Source: Thermohalobaculum sp039815685 (lineage in GTDB: Bacteria; Pseudomonadota; Alphaproteobacteria; Rhodobacterales; Rhodobacteraceae). Taken from it: a stretch of 64,000 bases of DNA. The stretch covers positions 1 through 64,000 of the forward strand of contig JBCBYV010000003.1 of the NCBI GenBank assembly GCA_039815685.1, in the 5' to 3' direction. The position numbers and the translations under genes are program-made. Shown here piece after piece: positions 24,669-33,202 of the stretch. Every line of letters starts with the position of its first letter. Within the stretch, counting starts at the first letter, position 1. The notes beneath the pieces were generated by a model that did not search any database, had not been told where the DNA came from, and was given only the letters and a program-made list of their open reading frames with translations.

Positions 24669-25847
24669 CTAGGCGCGGCGGCGGCGGCGGCCTTCGCGGG
24701 CGCCGCCGCCGCTGCCGGCGGCTGCGGGGGGCTTGTTGAAGCGGATCCAGTTGGCGCCGCCGGTGTCGTTGTTCATCAGGAAGTCGGTGGCCTTGATGCT
24801 CTCGATCTCCTTCGAGGGCACGCCCTTTGGAGCACCGAGGCCGAGCAGCGGTGCGAGCGTCGCCCAGGGCAGGTCCGGGACGCTGACGCCCATGGCCATC
24901 AGCTCGGCCTTGCGCGCCTCGACCATCGCTTCGGTCGCGCCGAGGCCGAGGAGGGGGGCGATGCTCTGCGGCTCCATCTCCTCGGGGAACGCGAACCCCT
25001 GGGCGCGGAGGGCGGCGATACGGTCTAGGATCACCTTCTTCGTCACGCCGAGATCGACCGGGTTCATGATCGCGGAGGTCATGCCATGCGACGCGGCGGT
25101 GGCGAGGAAGGCGTTGTTGATGCCGTGGCGGTTCGGCAGGCCGAAGCTGATATTCGAGGCGCCGCAGGTCGTGTTGACGCCGAGCTCCTCCCGTAGGCGG
25201 CGGACGAGGGCGTAGACCTGCAGGCCCGCGGTGTCCTTGGCGCCGATTGGCATCACCAGCGGGTCGACCACGATGTCATGCGCGGGGATGCCGTGGTCGG
25301 CTGCGCGGTTGACGATCTTCTTGGCGACCTCGAAGCGCACATCCGGATCGTCGTTGATGCCGGTGTCGTCGTTCGAGATCGCGACGACGGGGACGTTGTA
25401 CTTCTTGACGAGCGGCAGGACGGTCTCGAGCCGCTCCTCCTCGCCGGTGACGGAGTTGAGGAGCGGGCGTCCCTCGCAGGCCTCGAGCCCGTTCTGGAGC
25501 GCGCCGGGGACCGAGCTGTCGATGCAGAGCGGCGTGTCGGTGATCGCCTGGACGCGGGTCACCAGTTCCTTCATGAGCGCGGGCTCGACGAAGTTGTTGT
25601 CGGCGTAGCGCGGATCCTCCGCCATCTTGTTCGAGAAGACGGCGCCCGAGTTGATGTCGAGCACGGTCGCACCGCAGGCGACCTGCTGGAGTGCGTCCCT
25701 CTCGACCGTCGAGAAGTCGCCCGCCTCTAGCTCTTCGTTAAGCTTCTTGCGGCCAGTGGGGTTGATGCGCTCACCGATCACGCAGAAGGGCTCGTCGAAC
25801 CCCATGACGACGGTTTTGGTCTTCGACTCGATGACAGTGCGGGTCAT
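24669..25847 (-). CDS. Methyltetrahydrofolate:corrinoid methyltransferase family protein
   Basis: The 392-residue product is a TIM-barrel of the pterin-binding family (MetH pterin domain, MtgA, AcsE). Visible segments: FCVIGERINPTGRKKLNEEL, GATVLDINSGAVF, DTPLCIDSSVPGALQNGLEA, LNSVTGEEER and the Asn/Asp-rich ISNDDTGINDDP. The Asn and Asp residues of the pterin site are present. Members transfer methyl between a corrinoid protein and tetrahydrofolate. I start it at MTRTVIESK, after AAGGA. The C-terminus has an Arg/Gly-rich tail. Next to MTHFR-type genes it probably puts methyl groups from a corrinoid onto THF; no corrinoid protein gene is in this window. Confidence 0.85.
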   Translation of the reverse strand: MTRTVIESKTKTVVMGFDEPFCVIGERINPTGRKKLNEELEAGDFSTVERDALQQVACGATVLDINSGAVFSNKMAEDPRYADNNFVEPALMKELVTRVQAITDTPLCIDSSVPGALQNGLEACEGRPLLNSVTGEEERLETVLPLVKKYNVPVVAISNDDTGINDDPDVRFEVAKKIVNRAADHGIPAHDIVVDPLVMPIGAKDTAGLQVYALVRRLREELGVNTTCGASNISFGLPNRHGINNAFLATAASHGMTSAIMNPVDLGVTKKVILDRIAALRAQGFAFPEEMEPQSIAPLLGLGATEAMVEARKAELMAMGVSVPDLPWATLAPLLGLGAPKGVPSKEIESIKATDFLMNNDTGGANWIRFNKPPAAAGSGGGAREGRRRRRA

Positions 25848-25883
25848 GGGCGGCGGTCCTTGGCGGGCTGGAGGCGCATATAT

Positions 25884-25994
25884 CGGTAGGGTGGGGCTCG
25901 GCCCCACCGCCCCTCGGACGGGTCCTTGGCAGGTCCTGGGGACGTTCCTGGGGCGGTGCCGGGCGGTGGGGTCGAACCCCGCCCTACCGGTCGG
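25884..25994. repeat. GGTGGGG-type hairpin repeat, inverted pair
   Basis: Hairpin 1 (25890-25908) has arms GGTGGGG and CCCCACC with loop CTCGG; hairpin 2 (25965-25983) has GGTGGGG and CCCCGCC with loop TCGAA. TCGGTAGGG at the left end is mirrored by CCCTACCGGTCGG at the right end. The element fills the gap between two genes and touches the stop codon of the MTHFR-like gene. It is a relative of the repeat inside the GTA cluster at 9379-9430. Confidence 0.75.
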
Positions 25995-26924
25995 TCAGGC
26001 AGTGGCGCTGGCGGCGGTTGCGGCGCGGCCGTGCTCGGCGGTCCATTCGGCCGTCGCCTTGATGCCGCCGAGGGGGAAGAAATGGACCTTCACCACGTTG
26101 AAGTCCGGGTTCTCGGCGCGGTGGGCCGCGAGGCCCTGGAGGAACTCCTCGGGCGTGAAGGGCAGCATGAGCTTCGTGAGGTCCGCGGCGCGGCGCTGCA
26201 GGACCCGGAGCGACGGGCCGACACCGCAGGCCATGGAGAACTTGATCAGCGTCTGAAGCTTCGCAGGGCCGGCGACGCCGATATGGACGGGCAGCGTCAC
26301 GCCCGCGGCGGCGAGGCGGTTGGCCCAGGCGATCACGGGCTCGGCCTCGAAGCAGAACTGCGTCGCGATGGCCATCTCGGCATCCGTCCGCTCGGCGAAG
26401 GCCTGCTTCCAGGCGACGGCCGCCATCACTTCCTTCTCGCCGCCGTCGGCGTCGATATCGCGGTTGCCTTCGGGATGGCCCGCGACGTGGAGGCGCTTGA
26501 AGCCCGCGCGGTCGAAGACGCCGGTCTCGAGGAGCTGCATGGAGGAATGGAAAGCGCCCTTAGGCTCCGTCACGCCGCCGGCGAGGATCAGGCCCTGATC
26601 CACCCCGGCCTCGCCCTGATAGCGCGCGACGCAGTCCGCGAGCGTCGCCTCATCGGCGATGATGCGGGCGGGGAAGTGGGGCATGACGGGGAAGCCCTCA
26701 TCCGCCAGTCGCTTGGCGGTCTCGACCATCTCCTCGATCGGCGTGCCGTCGATATGGGCGATGTAGACGCGCGTGCCGGCGGGAAGGATCTCGCGGAAGC
26801 TCTCGATCTTGGCGGCGGTGCGCGGCATCACCTCGATGGAGAAGCCGTCCAGCATGGCGGCGAGGTCGCCCGTGGGGCGGGCGGCAGCAGCCTTGCGGCT
26901 CATGAAGTTGAGAATGCGCGCCAT
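25995..26924 (-). CDS. Methylenetetrahydrofolate reductase-like protein
   Basis: The 309-residue product keeps the MTHFR barrel pattern in divergent form: FSIEVMPRTAAKIESF matches the first strand, LILAGG the pterin/flavin strand, HVAGHPEGNRDID the third, AIATQFCFEA the fifth and LPVHIGVAGPAKLQTLIKF the sixth. It differs strongly from the canonical MetF at 27519, so it is a paralogue with another partner or direction. It is one gene away from the methyl-THF methyltransferase and 32 bases from the small 'virulence factor' family gene, a set that recurs in Rhodobacterales. The ribosome binding site at 26924 is weak; an ATG seven codons downstream is an alternative. Confidence 0.8.
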   Translation of the reverse strand: MARILNFMSRKAAAARPTGDLAAMLDGFSIEVMPRTAAKIESFREILPAGTRVYIAHIDGTPIEEMVETAKRLADEGFPVMPHFPARIIADEATLADCVARYQGEAGVDQGLILAGGVTEPKGAFHSSMQLLETGVFDRAGFKRLHVAGHPEGNRDIDADGGEKEVMAAVAWKQAFAERTDAEMAIATQFCFEAEPVIAWANRLAAAGVTLPVHIGVAGPAKLQTLIKFSMACGVGPSLRVLQRRAADLTKLMLPFTPEEFLQGLAAHRAENPDFNVVKVHFFPLGGIKATAEWTAEHGRAATAASATA

Positions 26925-26956
26925 TCTGGTGTGTCCGCCCCTATCCCGTCGTTGCC

Positions 26957-27265
26957 CTAGACCTTCGCTTCCGCCCAGCCGTCCTGCGCGATCAGCGCCT
27001 TGATGCGATCCGTGTCGTATTCCGCCTCGAGCCGCTTCGCCGTCTCGTCTGCGACAATCTCGGCGTCGCCATCGACATTCAAAGGCTCCGATTTCCGCCA
27101 TTCAGCGAGATAGGCGTCGTCGTCGCGGGCGCCAACCTTCATCGCGCATCTGTCAATGGCCTGCTCGAAGCGCTCGGGAAGCTGGCGCTTGGCCGCGCGC
27201 CGGCCCTTGCCGACGATCACCTGGGCGGGGATGTCGCGCCAGTAGACGATCACGAGCTCTGCCAT
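26957..27265 (-). CDS. 'Virulence factor' family small protein
   Basis: The 102-residue product begins MAELVIVYWRDIPAQVIVGK and contains GRRAAKRQLPERFEQAIDRC and a charged C-terminal helix. It matches the small family labelled 'virulence factor' that is encoded next to MTHFR-like genes in Rhodobacterales. The label is historical and says nothing about disease; the biochemical role is unknown. GGAGGGAGA precedes the ATG. Same strand and close spacing suggest an operon with the two downstream folate genes. Confidence 0.75.
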   Translation of the reverse strand: MAELVIVYWRDIPAQVIVGKGRRAAKRQLPERFEQAIDRCAMKVGARDDDAYLAEWRKSEPLNVDGDAEIVADETAKRLEAEYDTDRIKALIAQDGWAEAKV

Positions 27266-27452
27266 GGCCTCTCCCTCCGCCGATGATCGCCGAGGGATAG
27301 CGGGGCCCTGGCCCTGGCCATCCTGCAAACTCGACAATCGCTGTGCTTTCCGCGACAGGATTTGGGCTGCGGGTGTTGATCGGTGAGCCTGTGCCAGCGC
27401 TGGTGCGGGGGCGGTGCAACGCCTGCTTAACCCTTGCTGTCGTAAAGCGCGC

Positions 27453-27481
27453 TTGATGGGTCGCAATCCGGCCCGTATAAC
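27453..27481 (+). promoter_or_regulatory. Promoter of metF
   Basis: TTGATG (27453-27458) and TATAAC (27476-27481) are separated by 17 bases, close to the sigma-70 consensus. They lie 37 bases before the metF ATG, in the gap divergent from the 'virulence factor' gene. Confidence 0.65.
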
Positions 27482-27518
27482 GCGGGCATTCAAACGCGAT
27501 GAGGGTGAGGACGCGGCG

Positions 27519-28400
27519 ATGACGCGCCAGCTGCCGACGATCAGCTTCGAGTTCTTTCCGCCGAAGTCGCCCAAGGCGGCAGCCGCCCTGTGGCACTCAG
27601 TCGAGCGTCTGGCACCAATGGGGCCGAAATTCGTGAGCGTGACCTACGGCGCGGGTGGCACGACGCGGGACCGGACGATGGCCGCGATCCTGGCGATCCG
27701 GGACCGGGCGCGGCTCGACGTGGCGGGGCATCTGACTTGTGTCGGCGCGAGCCGGGACGAGGTGATGAAGGTCGCGCGCGGCTATGCGAAGCTCGGTGTG
27801 AACCGGATCGTCGCCCTCAGGGGCGATCCGCCGCCGGGCTCCGGCGGGTTCCGGCCGCATGCGGATGGGTTTGCGAGTTCGCTCGAGCTGATCTCGGCGC
27901 TGCGCGCGATGGGCGGTTTCGGGATCACCGTGGGCGCCTATCCCGAAAAGCATCCGGAGGCTGCGGACCACAAGGCGGATATCGAGTTTCTGAAACGCAA
28001 GGTGGATGCGGGCGCGGACAGCGCGATCACGCAGTTCTTCTTCGAGAACGAGACCTATCTGCGCTTCCGCGATGCCTGCGTGAAGGCGGGGATCGAGGTG
28101 CCGATCATGCCCGGCGTCCTCTGCATCGACGACTTCGACAAGATGGTCGGCTTTGCGGGGGGCTGCGGGACGGCGGTGCCGCAGTGGATGCACGATGCCT
28201 ATGACCGGGCGGAGACGCAGGCGGAGCACGATCTCCTGTCGCTCTCCATCGCGTCGGAGCAGTGCGACGGGCTGATGGCAGAGGGGGTGGATCACCTCCA
28301 TCTCTACACGCTCAACAAGCCCGACCTGCCGATGCAGCTATGCCGTGCCATCGGCGTGGAGCCCCAGCCGATGCAGATCGCGGCGGCCGGCTGCGCCTGA
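27519..28400 (+). CDS. metF: 5,10-methylenetetrahydrofolate reductase
   Basis: MetF interconverts methylene-THF and 5-methyl-THF using FAD. The 293-residue product is canonical: PTISFEFFPPKSPKAAAALW at the N-terminus, SVTYGAGGTTRDRT, HLTCVGASRDE, RIVALRGDPPPG, GAYPEKHPEA, SAITQFFFENETYLRF and VPIMPGVLCI. I start it at MTRQLPTIS after GTGAGG; the longer open frame covers the promoter. It is divergent from the MTHFR-like operon, so the window has two enzymes of this superfamily side by side. Confidence 0.94.
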   Translation: MTRQLPTISFEFFPPKSPKAAAALWHSVERLAPMGPKFVSVTYGAGGTTRDRTMAAILAIRDRARLDVAGHLTCVGASRDEVMKVARGYAKLGVNRIVALRGDPPPGSGGFRPHADGFASSLELISALRAMGGFGITVGAYPEKHPEAADHKADIEFLKRKVDAGADSAITQFFFENETYLRFRDACVKAGIEVPIMPGVLCIDDFDKMVGFAGGCGTAVPQWMHDAYDRAETQAEHDLLSLSIASEQCDGLMAEGVDHLHLYTLNKPDLPMQLCRAIGVEPQPMQIAAAGCA

Positions 28401-28455
28401 TCCCTCGGGGCTGGTGCCTTCGGTCTTTGCTGGCACTCTGACAGCCGAGCAGGCT

Positions 28456-29067
28456 TCAGGCCTTGCGTCGCTTGAGGAGCGTCCAGGAGCGCAGGTCCAC
28501 CATGATCTTCACGGCGGCGGCGAGGACGAGGGCGCAGAGGGCGGCCTTGCTGATTATCTCCATCGTACCCTCGATCAGCAGCGCGTGGATCACGGTGCCG
28601 AGGACGATCACGCTGGCCAGCGCGGTATGGGCAAGGCGCCAGGTCGAGGGCCTGAGGCGGAGGCGCCGGCGGAAGGCGGCCAGTAGTGCTCCGGCGAAAA
28701 CGGCCCACATCGCGAGCACGCCCCAGACCGAGAAGGGGGTCGGTGAGCGGAAGAGGAGCGCGTCGACCACATCGGGCGGGCTGGTGATCCAGAGCCCGAC
28801 GACATGGATCACCACCGCCGCGACGAGCCCGCCGCCGATCCAGGCATGGACACGTCGTCCGCGTCGGGACGGCACGCCCGGCAGATACCCGCCGATGAGC
28901 AGGGGCTGGAGGAGCAGGAGCGCCATGCCGACGATCCCCGCAAAGCCCGCGGCGATGTAGACCGGCTGGCGCCAGGCGAGGAGCGGGCTTGTCGCAGCGA
29001 GCGCGACCGGCACGACAAGGGCGGCCGCAAGGGCCGCCCAGATCAGGAGCTTTCGCGCCGGGGTCAC
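28456..29067 (-). CDS. Cytochrome b / ferric reductase-like membrane protein
   Basis: The 203-residue product has six predicted membrane helices. Two of them carry His pairs 14 residues apart (HAWIGGGLVAAVVIH and HTALASVIVLGTVIH), the spacing used to bind two haems across a membrane in ferric reductase and cytochrome b561 folds. No flavin or NAD domain follows, so it would take electrons from a partner. It lies 5 bases after the Tat-exported protein gene, on the same strand, and ends facing metF. Confidence 0.75.
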   Translation of the reverse strand: MTPARKLLIWAALAAALVVPVALAATSPLLAWRQPVYIAAGFAGIVGMALLLLQPLLIGGYLPGVPSRRGRRVHAWIGGGLVAAVVIHVVGLWITSPPDVVDALLFRSPTPFSVWGVLAMWAVFAGALLAAFRRRLRLRPSTWRLAHTALASVIVLGTVIHALLIEGTMEIISKAALCALVLAAAVKIMVDLRSWTLLKRRKA

Positions 29068-29072
29068 GCCCC

Positions 29073-29585
29073 TCAGGCCGGCTGCAGCACGAAATGCACC
29101 TCGAGGCTCTTGTCGCGCGCGCTCGGCATGATCGGGCGAAGGAAAACAGTCTCGAACCCGTTGTCGTCGAACTCCGCATCATAGGCGAGGTGGCCGTGCG
29201 GCTGGCCGAAGGCGGGCACGATCTGCGGCATGTCCATGCGGAAGACGCCGTTCGCATCCGTGAGGGTCGCGCCATGGCTCTCGGGTTCGCGTTCGTGGCC
29301 CTCGGTCGTATGCGCCCAGATCTGGATGCGGATGCCCTCGAGCGGAGCGCCGTCGCCCGCGCGCCGGACCGTGCCGGTCGTCGTGAAGCCACCGCCGCCG
29401 ATCCGGTCCGTGAGGGCCGCGCCGGGGACGTAGTTGTTGGCGCCGCCCCGCATGGTAGGGGTGGGCGCGAGGCCGGCCGCACGGGCGGGCATCAACAGCC
29501 CGGACGCGCCCGTGGTGAGCGCGGCACCCGCGGTCGCGGCACCGGCTGCGAGTAAGGCACGGCGGGTCTTGAGAAGCTCGGTCAT
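29073..29585 (-). CDS. Tat-exported intradiol dioxygenase-like / transthyretin-like protein
   Basis: The 170-residue product has a twin-arginine type leader (TRRALLAAGAATAGAAL). The mature part has a beta-sandwich pattern of intradiol-dioxygenase type (TGTVRRAGDGAPLEGIRIQI, TLTDANGVFRMDMP, FGQPHGHLAYDAEF). Only some of the Tyr/His metal ligands of true catechol dioxygenases are apparent, so catalysis is uncertain. The start at 29585 is supported by AGGA 9 bases upstream. It is co-transcribed with the haem membrane protein 5 bases downstream, which suggests a periplasmic redox pair. Confidence 0.7.
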   Translation of the reverse strand: MTELLKTRRALLAAGAATAGAALTTGASGLLMPARAAGLAPTPTMRGGANNYVPGAALTDRIGGGGFTTTGTVRRAGDGAPLEGIRIQIWAHTTEGHEREPESHGATLTDANGVFRMDMPQIVPAFGQPHGHLAYDAEFDDNGFETVFLRPIMPSARDKSLEVHFVLQPA

Positions 29586-29835
29586 CGTGGTCAGTCCTCT
29601 CCTCGGTCGCGAAGGCGCGCCATAGCCCGGGCACGCATCGCAGTTGGATCTTGGAACGCGCGATGTTTGTGCGTCTGCACAGAAGGAAGGTAGGAAGCGG
29701 CGGCCCGCGATAAAGCGCAGGGCCGCCCCGGCTTTACGTTTTTTCCGAAGAAGCGCGGTTCTTTCCCATCGCACGGATGCCGGCGCTATGAGGGCTCTCC
29801 AGGCGCTGCAGGCCGCGTATCCGCTGGAGGGAGCC

Positions 29836-30960
29836 ATGACACCCACCGATCCACCCGTCGTCTCCGGAGGCCGGTTGCGGCGCTCGCCCTTCTACCGCTC
29901 GACCGTGGAGGAGGGGGCGGAGGGGTTCCTGACCTACAACCGCATGCTGATCCCGCGCGGCTACGGCGACCGCGAGGCGGAGTACTGGCGGCTGATCGAG
30001 GGTGTGGCGATGTGGGATGTGGCGGCCCAGCGCCAGGTGCAGCTGAAGGGTCCGGATGCAGCAAGGCTGGCGCAGATCCTTTGTAGCCGTGACCTCTCGG
30101 CGCAGGTCGTGGGGCAGGGCAAGTATGTCGCGATCTGCGACCATCGCGGGGTGCTGATCAACGATCCGATCGCGCTGAAGGTCGATGAGGACTGTTACTG
30201 GCTCTCCATCGGGAATTCGGACATCTGGTTCTGGGCGCGTTGCGTCGCCGGCGAGCGGGGTCTGGATGTTGAAGTGAGCGAGCCCGACGTCTCGCCGCTC
30301 GCGATCCAGGGGCCGAAGGCGGAGGAGGTGGTCGCAGCGCTCCTCGGCGACTGGGTACGGGAGCTCAGGTATTTCTGGTTCGGCGATGCGGTGTTGGAGG
30401 GCATCCCGCTCAAGGTCTCGCGCTCGGGCTGGTCGAAGCAGGGCGGGTTCGAGCTTTACCTGATGGACGGCTCGCAGGGCGACAGGCTCTGGCAGATCGT
30501 GCGGGAGGCGGGGCAGCCCTTCGGTATCGGTCCCGGCTATCCGAACCCGTCCGAGCGGACGGAGAGCGGGCTTCTGAATTACGGCACGGATACGGACGAG
30601 GTGACCAACCCCTTCGAGGTCCGGTTGGGCCGGTTCGTCGATCTTGATCTGAGCGATGAGGTGATCGGGATTGCCGCCCTTAGGCGGATCGAGGCCGAGG
30701 GCGTCAAGCGGCACCAGCTCGGTATCGTGCTGGAGGGGCCGCAGGAGGACGAGAACCAGTCAGTCTGGCTGCCGCTGGAGCGTGACGGCGCGCGGGTCGG
30801 GCACGTGACGCACAAGGCCTGGTCCTACCGGCTCGATCGGATGATCGGTTATGCGCTGGTTTCGGTCGCGGCGCGGCCGGGTGACCACGTCGAGGTGCTG
30901 CGCGAGGACGGGAGGCTGGCGGGAAGGCTCGTCGAGCTGCCCTTCGAGATCGGCCGATGA
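29836..30960 (+). CDS. DmdA-like THF-dependent demethylase (GcvT family)
   Basis: The 374-residue product is a member of the aminomethyltransferase (GcvT) superfamily and reads most like DmdA, the enzyme that moves a methyl group from dimethylsulfoniopropionate to THF: LRRSPFYRSTVEEGAEGFLT, YNRMLIPRGYG, AMWDVAAQRQVQLKGPDAAR, CSRDLSAQVVG, EPDVSPLAIQGPKAEEVV, RSGWSKQGGFELYLMDGSQG. The start at 29836 follows GGAGG with a 5-base spacer. It lies 1.4 kb from metF, which would oxidise the 5-methyl-THF made. The substrate could be another methylated compound, since the family has several clades. Confidence 0.75.
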   Translation: MTPTDPPVVSGGRLRRSPFYRSTVEEGAEGFLTYNRMLIPRGYGDREAEYWRLIEGVAMWDVAAQRQVQLKGPDAARLAQILCSRDLSAQVVGQGKYVAICDHRGVLINDPIALKVDEDCYWLSIGNSDIWFWARCVAGERGLDVEVSEPDVSPLAIQGPKAEEVVAALLGDWVRELRYFWFGDAVLEGIPLKVSRSGWSKQGGFELYLMDGSQGDRLWQIVREAGQPFGIGPGYPNPSERTESGLLNYGTDTDEVTNPFEVRLGRFVDLDLSDEVIGIAALRRIEAEGVKRHQLGIVLEGPQEDENQSVWLPLERDGARVGHVTHKAWSYRLDRMIGYALVSVAARPGDHVEVLREDGRLAGRLVELPFEIGR

Positions 30961-31045
30961 TGCGCAAATCGGCGCGGGTCTGGTCCGGAAGCTTGTGGGC
31001 GGGGGGCATCCTGCGTAATCCTGTTCCGAAACCAACGGAAGATCG

Positions 31046-32269
31046 ATGCGCAAGGCGGCGGGAACTCAGGGATATTCGACGGGCCCCGGAGGTGCTGCAC
31101 CAGGGGTCGGCCCCGGTGGTGGCTCGGCGAGCGGGTCGCTCGACAGCCGGCTGGCACAGGCGGCGGCACCGCTGATCGCCGCCCTTGATCTTGGCACCAA
31201 CAATTGTCGTTTGCTGATCGCCCGGCCCTTCGCCGAGGCCGCTGCGGTTGATGAGGACGGTAATGGCGCGAGCTTCGAGGATCCGGGCTTCAAGGTCGTC
31301 GATGCCTTCAGCCGTCCGGTTCGGCTCGGTGAGGATATCGAGCGGACGGGCAGCCTGTCGGGTGCGGCGCAGGATCGGGCGATCAAGGCGCTCAGGATCT
31401 GTGCCTCGAAGCTCCGCCAGCGCCGGGTCTCGGCCGCGCGGATCGTCGCGACCGAGGCATGCCGGCGGGCGGCGAACGGGCGGGCCTTCATTCGCCGCGT
31501 GCTGCAGGAGACGGGGCTGTCGCTCCGCGTGATCTCGGCCGAGGAGGAGGCGCGACTGGCCGTGGCGGGTTGCGCGCCGCTGGTCGAGCCCGAGACCGAG
31601 CAGCTGCTGGTGGTCGATATCGGTGGGGGGTCGACGGAGCTCATCTGGGTCGATCTCTCGCATGCCTCGCCTGGACGGCGGCAGGCGCTCGTGCGGGCGC
31701 TGGCGCCGCTGCATCCCGGCGAGGAGTGCCAGCATGCCCGCGCTGCGGCCGCTCATATCTGCGACTGGGTCTCCGTACCGCTCGGCGTCTCGACCCTGCG
31801 CGACCGGTTCGGGGGGATCGCGGACGATCAGGCCCGGTTCGCGGCCATGGCGGGCGCGTTCGGGGAGGCGCTGGAGAGCTTCGCGCCGCTGGCGCCGGAA
31901 ATGCGGGAGCGGCTGCGCGGCAAGCTCCAGATCATTGGGGTTTCCGGCACGGCGACGACCTATGGCGCGCTGCATTTGGGCCTGCGGGTCTATGACCGGA
32001 CGCGGGTCGACGGCATGTGGCTGCCGCATCTCGCGGCTGAGGATCTGACGGCGCGGCTCCTGGGCCTCGGCGCGGATGGGCGGGCGCGCTGCCCCGGTGT
32101 GGGTGCGGGCCGGGCGGAGCTGGTGCTCTCAGGCGCCTCGATCCTGATGACGGTGCTGCGGGCCTGGCCGGAAGGCGCGCTGCGCATCGCCGACCGGGGG
32201 CTCCGCGAGGGCATGCTCTACGGTCTACTCCATCAGCGGCGGCTGGCGGCCGAGGCTGCGGCGGAGTAA
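31046..32269 (+). CDS. Ppx/GppA phosphatase
   Basis: Exopolyphosphatase/guanosine pentaphosphatase family enzymes remove phosphate from polyphosphate or pppGpp. The 407-residue product has the ASKHA nucleotide-binding motifs IAALDLGTNNCRLLIARP (residues 43-60) and VVDIGGGSTELIWVDL, and RIVATEACRRAANG between them. The first 40 residues are Gly/Ala-rich and not conserved-looking. GGAAGATCG precedes the ATG. It is followed 34 bases later by rlmE, a common alphaproteobacterial pair. Which substrate is used cannot be told from sequence. Confidence 0.9.
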   Translation: MRKAAGTQGYSTGPGGAAPGVGPGGGSASGSLDSRLAQAAAPLIAALDLGTNNCRLLIARPFAEAAAVDEDGNGASFEDPGFKVVDAFSRPVRLGEDIERTGSLSGAAQDRAIKALRICASKLRQRRVSAARIVATEACRRAANGRAFIRRVLQETGLSLRVISAEEEARLAVAGCAPLVEPETEQLLVVDIGGGSTELIWVDLSHASPGRRQALVRALAPLHPGEECQHARAAAAHICDWVSVPLGVSTLRDRFGGIADDQARFAAMAGAFGEALESFAPLAPEMRERLRGKLQIIGVSGTATTYGALHLGLRVYDRTRVDGMWLPHLAAEDLTARLLGLGADGRARCPGVGAGRAELVLSGASILMTVLRAWPEGALRIADRGLREGMLYGLLHQRRLAAEAAAE

Positions 32270-32303
32270 AGCCGCCCGCGACGAAGGCCGAGGGGGCGGG
32301 AGC

Positions 32304-33089
32304 ATGGCAGCGGGCGGTGGCAGACGCGGCGGCAAGAGCGGCGCCGGCAAGGGGCGCGGCGGGCCGGTGGCCGGCGCTTCCGGTAGAGGCCAGCGCGAGC
32401 TCAAGCAGAAGGTCAAGACCGCGAAGGGTCGGCGGCTCTCCTCCACGCGCTGGCTCGAGCGGCAGCTCAACGATCCTTATGTCCGGCGCGCCGTTGCCGA
32501 GGGGTTTCGGGGGCGCGCCGCCTACAAGCTCGCGGAGATCGATGACAAGCTGCGGTTCCTGGTGCCCGGGGCGCGGGTCGTGGATCTCGGCTGCGCGCCT
32601 GGCGGCTGGTGCCAGATTGCCGTTGCGCGCGTGAATGCGGACGGCGCGCGGGCGGATAAGCGGCGCGGTTTTGTCCTGGGCGTCGATCTTCAGGCGGTGG
32701 AGCCCATCGCCGGCGTCACGCTGATGCAGCTCGACTTCCTGGAGGAGGGCGCGGACACCGCCGTGCGCGAGGCGTTGGACGGGCCTGCTGACGTTGTGCT
32801 CTCGGACATGGCGGCGGCTTCCTCCGGCCATAAGGCGACGGATCACCTCAAGATCATGGCGCTGGCGGAGGCTGCTGCCGATTTCGCCTTCGAAGTGCTG
32901 GAAGAGGGCGGCAGCTTTGTCGCCAAGGTGCTGCAGGGCGGGACGGAGGGCACGCTGCTCGCGGCCCTCAAGAAGCGCTTCACCAAGGTCGCCCATATCA
33001 AGCCGCCGGCCAGCCGGTCGGATTCCACCGAGATCTACGTCGTGGCGACGGGCTTTCGGGGCCGGATAGCGGCGGATACCGAGGGCTGA
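32304..33089 (+). CDS. rlmE: 23S rRNA 2'-O-ribose U2552 methyltransferase
   Basis: RlmE (FtsJ/RrmJ) methylates U2552 in the A loop late in 50S assembly. The 261-residue product has the K-D-K-E catalytic set: Lys in GRAAYKLAEID, Asp in VVLSDMAAAS, Lys in GGSFVAKVLQG and Glu in SDSTEIYVVATGF, plus the SAM motif VVDLGCAPGGWCQIAV. A basic Gly-rich N-terminal extension of about 45 residues precedes the fold. It is co-directional with ppx/gppA. Confidence 0.95.
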   Translation: MAAGGGRRGGKSGAGKGRGGPVAGASGRGQRELKQKVKTAKGRRLSSTRWLERQLNDPYVRRAVAEGFRGRAAYKLAEIDDKLRFLVPGARVVDLGCAPGGWCQIAVARVNADGARADKRRGFVLGVDLQAVEPIAGVTLMQLDFLEEGADTAVREALDGPADVVLSDMAAASSGHKATDHLKIMALAEAAADFAFEVLEEGGSFVAKVLQGGTEGTLLAALKKRFTKVAHIKPPASRSDSTEIYVVATGFRGRIAADTEG

Positions 33090-33202
33090 AGGCAACACGG
33101 TTCAATTGTGGGCACATTCTGGCCGCAGGTGCCCCGCCATCGCCCGATTTACCGCGTTCCATCTAATCCCGTGGGAGTACCAGCGTAACTAGGGGGTTAG
33201 TC

